DNA from: Desulfuromusa sp.
Lineage (GTDB): Bacteria; Desulfobacterota; Desulfuromonadia; Desulfuromonadales; Geopsychrobacteraceae
Length of the DNA stretch: 11,112 bases
Direction: 5' to 3'
Assembly: GCA_021157505.1 (NCBI GenBank)
Contig: JAGGWI010000056.1
Span: 1-11,112 of the forward strand
Position 1 is the first letter of the stretch. Each line of letters starts with the position of its first letter. The notes below the pieces were generated by a model that made no database searches, was not told the origin of the DNA, and was given only the letters and a program-made list of their open reading frames with translations. Below, piece by piece: positions 7,995 to 11,112 of the stretch. The position numbers and the translations under genes were made by a program.

Positions 7995-8311
7995 CAGTTT
8001 TGCATTTCTGATTGGGGTTGAATCAGAACTCGGCTGGAAAAGCCAATCGGGTTTGGTGGGATAATTGATCCGGTGGGAAAATGTTCAAATGCAGCCGGAA
8101 AATCCTGAAATGGTGAAAACAGATCGGCCTGGGAGGGGTGTCTGGTATAACGCGCTTCGCTGCAAAGAGAAAGATCAGTTATGCCAAGAGCTTTTACCAG
8201 TTGTCGTTTCGCGGTTAAATCAGAAATTCCACGAGAGCCTGTTGTCAGCAGCACCGCAGTGATCATTGAGACGACTGAGATCAGTAGCATATAAATAGCT
8301 CCGCGCGTCAT
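7994..8311 (-). CDS. Small membrane-anchored periplasmic protein, unknown function
   Basis: A 105-residue protein with one hydrophobic segment at about 6-23 (IYMLLISVVSMITAVLL), acting as an uncleaved anchor or signal, then a polar domain presumably in the periplasm. Distinctive stretches are LGITDLSLCSEARYTRHPS (43-61), LFSPFQDFPAAFEHFPTGS (64-82) and IIPPNP. The density of aromatic, His and Pro residues suggests a conserved binding surface; Cys50 is the only cysteine. Both ends overlap neighbours by one base in TGATG junctions (stop of NosL upstream, start of the permease downstream), which makes this a real gene and a likely partner of both. I do not recognise a named family, although I recall similar small proteins beside NosL/ABC genes in related bacteria. 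An accessory subunit linking NosL to the transporter is possible. Confidence 0.8.
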   Translation of the reverse strand: MTRGAIYMLLISVVSMITAVLLTTGSRGISDLTAKRQLVKALGITDLSLCSEARYTRHPSQADLFSPFQDFPAAFEHFPTGSIIPPNPIGFSSRVLIQPQSEMQN

Positions 8312-8787
8312 CAGTTGGCCGGTAAAATATCAGGAGTTAATTGCTTGAATGTCAGAACCTGGGTCCCTGAATGATCCCGCATGAAGGTCTCGGCTAACTC
8401 TTTACCGGCAACGGGAATTAATTCTTTGCCCATCGGTCCATAGACGTCACTTCCCAGCACATAAAATACTTCGCTGGCGGGCACCAGTTGTGTGGTGTAG
8501 TACTCGGTCACATAGATTTCGGCAATCTCGCCACGAGTTCCCCGGGTTTCCCCGGCAGGAAGCTTGAAGTAATAGCGAAATAAATCCTTGCAGCCATCAA
8601 AGAAAATCTGCTGACCCTCTTTGAGGACAATCGTAGCAATCCAGTCCGGGTAAGGGGCGACAAACATCCCGCAGACCGGGCAGCGATCTTTCTTTTCCGG
8701 CATTCTGGGTTCGGTAGCCAGGGCTGTGTTTAGAGAGAGTCCAACCAGACAAACAGCTGCAATGATCATTTTTGGCAACAGTTTCAT
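8311..8787 (-). CDS. NosL family copper-binding protein (second copy)
   Basis: A 158-residue secreted protein of the NosL family. A Sec signal peptide ends at about Ala24 (NTALA|TEP). There is no well-placed lipobox, so it appears soluble in the periplasm rather than a lipoprotein like classical NosL. The family metal-site motif CPVCGMFV starts at Cys36, with Cys39 and Met41. Other family features are FFDGCKDLF (62-70, with an extra Cys66), IYVTEYYT, and YVLGSDVYGPMGKELIP, followed by a helix and a final strand. NosL proteins bind Cu(I) and hand it to periplasmic copper enzymes. It lies 5 bases after the first NosL, whose TAG stop forms part of its TAGGGA ribosome site, and its own stop overlaps the next start (TGATG). 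Confidence 0.9.
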   Translation of the reverse strand: MKLLPKMIIAAVCLVGLSLNTALATEPRMPEKKDRCPVCGMFVAPYPDWIATIVLKEGQQIFFDGCKDLFRYYFKLPAGETRGTRGEIAEIYVTEYYTTQLVPASEVFYVLGSDVYGPMGKELIPVAGKELAETFMRDHSGTQVLTFKQLTPDILPAN

Positions 8788-8792
8788 AATCC

Positions 8793-9305
8793 CTACTGTT
8801 TTTTCATTTTCATCTTTTTCATGGCTCTCATTTTTCGAATCCGCCGGGTATCCTGATACATATCCTCATAACTCGCTTTCATCGCCTGATCAAAATCAAC
8901 GCTTTCACCGCCATGGTTTTTGATGAAGGTTTCAGCAGCAGCCTGGTCAGAAAAAGCCCATTTTGCTCTGGACGTCATCACCCCATGCCGATCTCCTCCC
9001 AAGACCCAGATCGCCTTATTGGCATCAATTAATTCTCGGGAGTTATAATCACCTACCAAAATCTGTTTCGGCATCCGATCAATTGCATTGGCAAATTCGA
9101 GCGCCATGCAATGAATGCTGCAGGTGCCAACCTCTCCGCCATCCTCATATTCGACCAACATTCGACTATGAGCAAATTTGGTGCGATCCATTCCACAATA
9201 GCTGCAAGCGACGTGAGTTTTCTGATCAGCGTGCTGAGCTGCTAAGGCAAGAGAAGCTGTCAAGAAAAAGGTACATACGAGCAAGACAGAGAGTAATTTT
9301 TTCAT
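8793..9305 (-). CDS. NosL family copper-binding protein with Met/Lys-rich tail (first copy)
   Basis: A 170-residue periplasmic protein of the NosL family, with a Sec signal peptide ending at about residues 20-23 (SLALAA). The mature part begins with His25 and His31, then the family motif CSYCGMDR (34-41). A second candidate metal-binding cluster, CSIHCM (62-67), is in the position where the other copy has FFDGCKD. YVLG-like IWVLGGDRHGVMT and a C-terminal helix and strand follow. The end is unusual: about 19 residues (152-170) rich in Arg, Lys and Met, including MRAMKKMKMKKQ, absent from the second copy. The start has a strong ribosome site, AAGGGG, at 9311-9316. The two copies differ greatly, so they are old paralogs with probably different partners. 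Confidence 0.88.
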   Translation of the reverse strand: MKKLLSVLLVCTFFLTASLALAAQHADQKTHVACSYCGMDRTKFAHSRMLVEYEDGGEVGTCSIHCMALEFANAIDRMPKQILVGDYNSRELIDANKAIWVLGGDRHGVMTSRAKWAFSDQAAAETFIKNHGGESVDFDQAMKASYEDMYQDTRRIRKMRAMKKMKMKKQ

Positions 9306-9364
9306 CTAATCCCCTTTAAATTGGAAATGTTCACCAATCTTTCTTTGTGTTTGAGATGACAGGA

Positions 9365-9390
9365 AACAGCTATGGCGCATTTAAGCTGTT
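9365..9390 (-). other. Inverted repeat between ctaB and the first nosL gene
   Basis: AACAGCT (9365-9371) and AGCTGTT (9384-9390) are perfect 7-base inverted repeats around a 12-base loop, just after the ctaB stop, in the only sizeable gap (87 bases) of the minus-strand run. No T-run follows on the minus strand, so it is not a standard terminator. It could be an RNA processing or attenuation hairpin, an operator, or chance. Confidence 0.35.
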
Positions 9391-9392
9391 AC

Positions 9393-10304
9393 TCAAATAA
9401 ATAATCTGTCCAGGATCAGGATGGTGAGCAGCAGTGCCATCGAAATATTGGTGAGGTGGAATGTCCGCATTATCGATCCTGAGTTTTGAGCCTCAGCAGG
9501 TTTTCTGAGCATTGCCATGAAAATTATAAAAAGACCAGAAATGAAAAAATAGATCAGGGACTGGCTTTTAATAAATTCGAATAAGGGAAAGAGCAGATAG
9601 CAGAGAAACAGGCTTGTCAGCCAGCAGTTATTGATTTTCAGTAACCTTTGTGTCGGGATTGTCTCAAAAATATTTGGTAGACCGCTGCGCTGCAAATCAT
9701 CCCGGTAACGGCAGAGGAGTAGCCAGGTATGAGGGATCTGCCAGACAAACAGAGTTCCGGCCAGAATCAATGATTTGTGCGTGAGCAATGCTTCCCCTGC
9801 TGCAGTCCAGCCGATTAACGGTGGTAACGCACCACAGATTGCACCTGGGATCGCTGCAAAAGGGGTATGGCGCTTTAGCGGGGTATAAATAGCGTTGTAC
9901 CAGATAACTGCCAGCAATCCGAGTAACAGAGGCATGCTCCCGGGGAGAGAAGATAGCAACAGAGAACCGCAACTTATCGCCAACGATGCCAGCACCAATG
10001 CCGCTGCCGGGGAGAGTTTTCCCGTCGGTAGCGGACGTTGCTGTGTCCTCTCCATCCGGATATCCAGATCCTGTTCCTGCCATTGATTCAGGGCAGAACA
10101 GCCCGCTGCCAATAGCCCAACCCCGGCTGTTACCAAAAGGGTCTGTATCTGCCAGCGCCCCCCGGCAAACAGATAACCCGCCAGCGCAGACAGTGCAACC
10201 ATAGTTGATAACTCCAGCCGGCCAAGTTGCCGGAGAGATTGCAACCGCGAAAGAACTTGTTCTGAGAGCGGTAGAGTTGAATTGTCGATTGTCGGTATTG
10301 GCAC
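9393..10304 (-). CDS. ctaB: Protoheme IX farnesyltransferase (heme O synthase)
   Basis: A 303-residue inner-membrane UbiA-family prenyltransferase that adds a farnesyl group to protohaem to make haem O for terminal oxidases. The Asp-rich prenyl-diphosphate site starts at Asn73 (NQWQEQDLDIRMERT); the usual first Asp is Glu77 here, while Asp81 and the MxRT element are kept. Other family signatures are YTPLKRHTP, GALPPLIGW and the LFVWQIPHTWLL segment followed by YRDDLQRSGLP. About eight to nine hydrophobic segments are visible. The common N-terminal KPR motif is replaced by RLEL, so this is a divergent member. It starts at GTG with GGAG eight bases upstream, 13 bases after the oxidase subunit II stop. 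That position supports haem O/A supply to this oxidase. Confidence 0.9.
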   Translation of the reverse strand: MPIPTIDNSTLPLSEQVLSRLQSLRQLGRLELSTMVALSALAGYLFAGGRWQIQTLLVTAGVGLLAAGCSALNQWQEQDLDIRMERTQQRPLPTGKLSPAAALVLASLAISCGSLLLSSLPGSMPLLLGLLAVIWYNAIYTPLKRHTPFAAIPGAICGALPPLIGWTAAGEALLTHKSLILAGTLFVWQIPHTWLLLCRYRDDLQRSGLPNIFETIPTQRLLKINNCWLTSLFLCYLLFPLFEFIKSQSLIYFFISGLFIIFMAMLRKPAEAQNSGSIMRTFHLTNISMALLLTILILDRLFI

Positions 10305-10317
10305 CAGATCAACTCCG

Positions 10318-11112
10318 TTATTGTTGTAAAAGGTGTTGAATTATAGCATCAATCTCTTCTGGAGTTAGATACGTTGCTGGCGGCATCATCGCCATATAAC
10401 CCTTGACTATATCCGCCGTGGGAGTCAAAAGGGACCGGCGCAGATATTTGGCATCGACTTTAATAGTGATTTCTTTGCCATCACGCCTGATGGTCACTTC
10501 CCGCTGTCCAATTCCTTGAAAGCTTGGAGCAATACTCTTACTGCCATCGGTAGAATGGCAACCAAGACAACCGCTCTCTTCTAAGAGTTTTTCTCCATCC
10601 AGTTGGGTATTGTCAGGCGCAGGGGGTGCTGTAGCAGCCACAGCGAGCAGATAATCGACAACGGCTTGCAAGTCTTTCTCATTCATCGTGACTTCATCAT
10701 AAGGGGGCATGATCGGATCATACCCATCAACCATCTCAGCTTCCGGATCACGGATGGCTCGCTTCAAGTATTCTCCGTCAATAGTCAGTTCAAAAGTCTT
10801 TCCATCCGCCGTTACTTGTCGTGGCTGTCCTGCCAGTTCAAACAGGCTCGGTCCAATTCCATCGGTTCCATCCAGACTGTGACAACCGGTACAACCCTGC
10901 TCATCCAGAATCACTAACCCTCTTGGCTCAGCAGAGGGTTCAAGGGGTTGTGACCATTGGGCATATTCTTCCTCGCCCAGAACTTCGACGCTGGTGATCA
11001 TAGCGGCGTGTCCAACGCCGCAGTATTCCGCACAGAAGATATCGTAGCTACCGGTTTCTGGAGCCTGAAACCAGACGTAGGTTTCCATCCCCGGAACGGT
11101 GTCACGTTTGAT
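10318..11112 (-). CDS. coxB: Cytochrome c oxidase subunit II with two fused cytochrome c domains (5' end outside window)
   Basis: The C-terminal 265 residues of an oxidase subunit II; the frame is open to the window edge, so the two N-terminal helices and the start of the cupredoxin domain are missing. The visible part begins IKRDTVPGMETYVWF, typical of the CuA domain. The CuA motif CAEYCGVGHAAM lies at 10999-11034 and contains both bridging Cys, the Glu carbonyl position, His and Met; the remaining His ligand lies upstream of the window. Two cytochrome c domains follow: CTGCH at 10879-10893 and CLGCH at 10555-10569, each with a candidate axial Met in an MPP motif. The protein would take electrons through two c-type haems to CuA on the periplasmic side, as in caa3-type oxidases, which usually carry one such domain. 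Subunit I and the others are presumably further right. Confidence 0.93.
   Translation of the reverse strand: MKRDTVPGMETYVWFQAPETGSYDIFCAEYCGVGHAAMITSVEVLGEEEYAQWSQPLEPSAEPRGLVILDEQGCTGCHSLDGTDGIGPSLFELAGQPRQVTADGKTFELTIDGEYLKRAIRDPEAEMVDGYDPIMPPYDEVTMNEKDLQAVVDYLLAVAATAPPAPDNTQLDGEKLLEESGCLGCHSTDGSKSIAPSFQGIGQREVTIRRDGKEITIKVDAKYLRRSLLTPTADIVKGYMAMMPPATYLTPEEIDAIIQHLLQQ

Noticed and set aside
8750..8787. A lipoprotein signal in the second NosL copy, from a Cys at residue 13.
   Set aside because: That Cys lies in the middle of the hydrophobic core, only 12 residues in and without a good lipobox. Cleavage at Ala24 is more natural.
5135..9305. A nitrous oxide reductase (nos) cluster, suggested by NosL.
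   Set aside because: No NosZ, NosR or NosD is present, and the ABC proteins are MacB/LolD class rather than NosF/NosY. NosL alone does not indicate denitrification.
9360..9374. A 15-base match to the lacZ leader / M13 reverse primer (CAGGAAACAGCTATG), which might suggest vector contamination.
   Set aside because: The match stops at once on both sides, and the flanks continue into intact ctaB and nosL genes. It overlaps the inverted repeat and looks like coincidence. The tiny frame it opens (10 codons from 9372) has no support.
1..11112. tRNA or rRNA genes, CRISPR arrays, insertion sequences and attachment sites.
   Set aside because: I saw no cloverleaf-like or rRNA-like segments, no regularly spaced repeats and no transposase or integrase reading frame. 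Gaps between genes are all under 150 bases.

Overview
The window looks like chromosomal DNA from a Gram-negative, respiring bacterium. The best fit is a Desulfuromonadales/Geobacter-like member of the Desulfobacterota. The evidence is a CuA-type oxidase subunit II carrying two fused cytochrome c domains, the twin NosL/ABC transporter cluster beside it, and the family mix on the plus strand. The taxonomic guess rests on gene content only.

Plus strand, 1-5106. The 3' part of a HemY-type protoporphyrinogen oxidase gene comes first and ends at a possible hairpin terminator. A translationally coupled pair follows: a DUF2288 protein overlapping a uracil-DNA-glycosylase-superfamily enzyme. Next is a lone P-loop NTPase of about 560 residues with AT-rich stretches. 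Last is a 12-helix MFS transporter of unknown substrate. These four units share no obvious pathway.

Minus strand, 5135-11112 (transcribed right to left). This is one tightly packed, operon-like run convergent with the MFS gene. From its 5' side it encodes the C-terminal part of cytochrome c oxidase subunit II (CuA site plus two haem c domains), heme O synthase (CtaB), two different NosL-family copper-binding proteins, a 105-residue membrane-anchored protein of unknown function, a MacB/FtsX-type ABC permease, its ATPase, and an 8-helix membrane protein with Cys/His motifs predicted to face the periplasm. From the first NosL onward neighbours are at most 5 nt apart or overlap by 1-4 nt, so these six genes are probably translated as one unit.

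Interpretation. The right half pairs haem-copper oxidase synthesis (subunit II, haem O) with what looks like a dedicated periplasmic metal-handling machine: two NosL proteins, an ABC transporter unlike NosDFY, a small anchored protein and a thiol-rich membrane protein. A role in delivering copper to the oxidase CuA site, or in copper or thiol homeostasis for it, is inferred and not shown. This six-gene module is the most promising candidate here for an undescribed system. The orphan P-loop NTPase is second.
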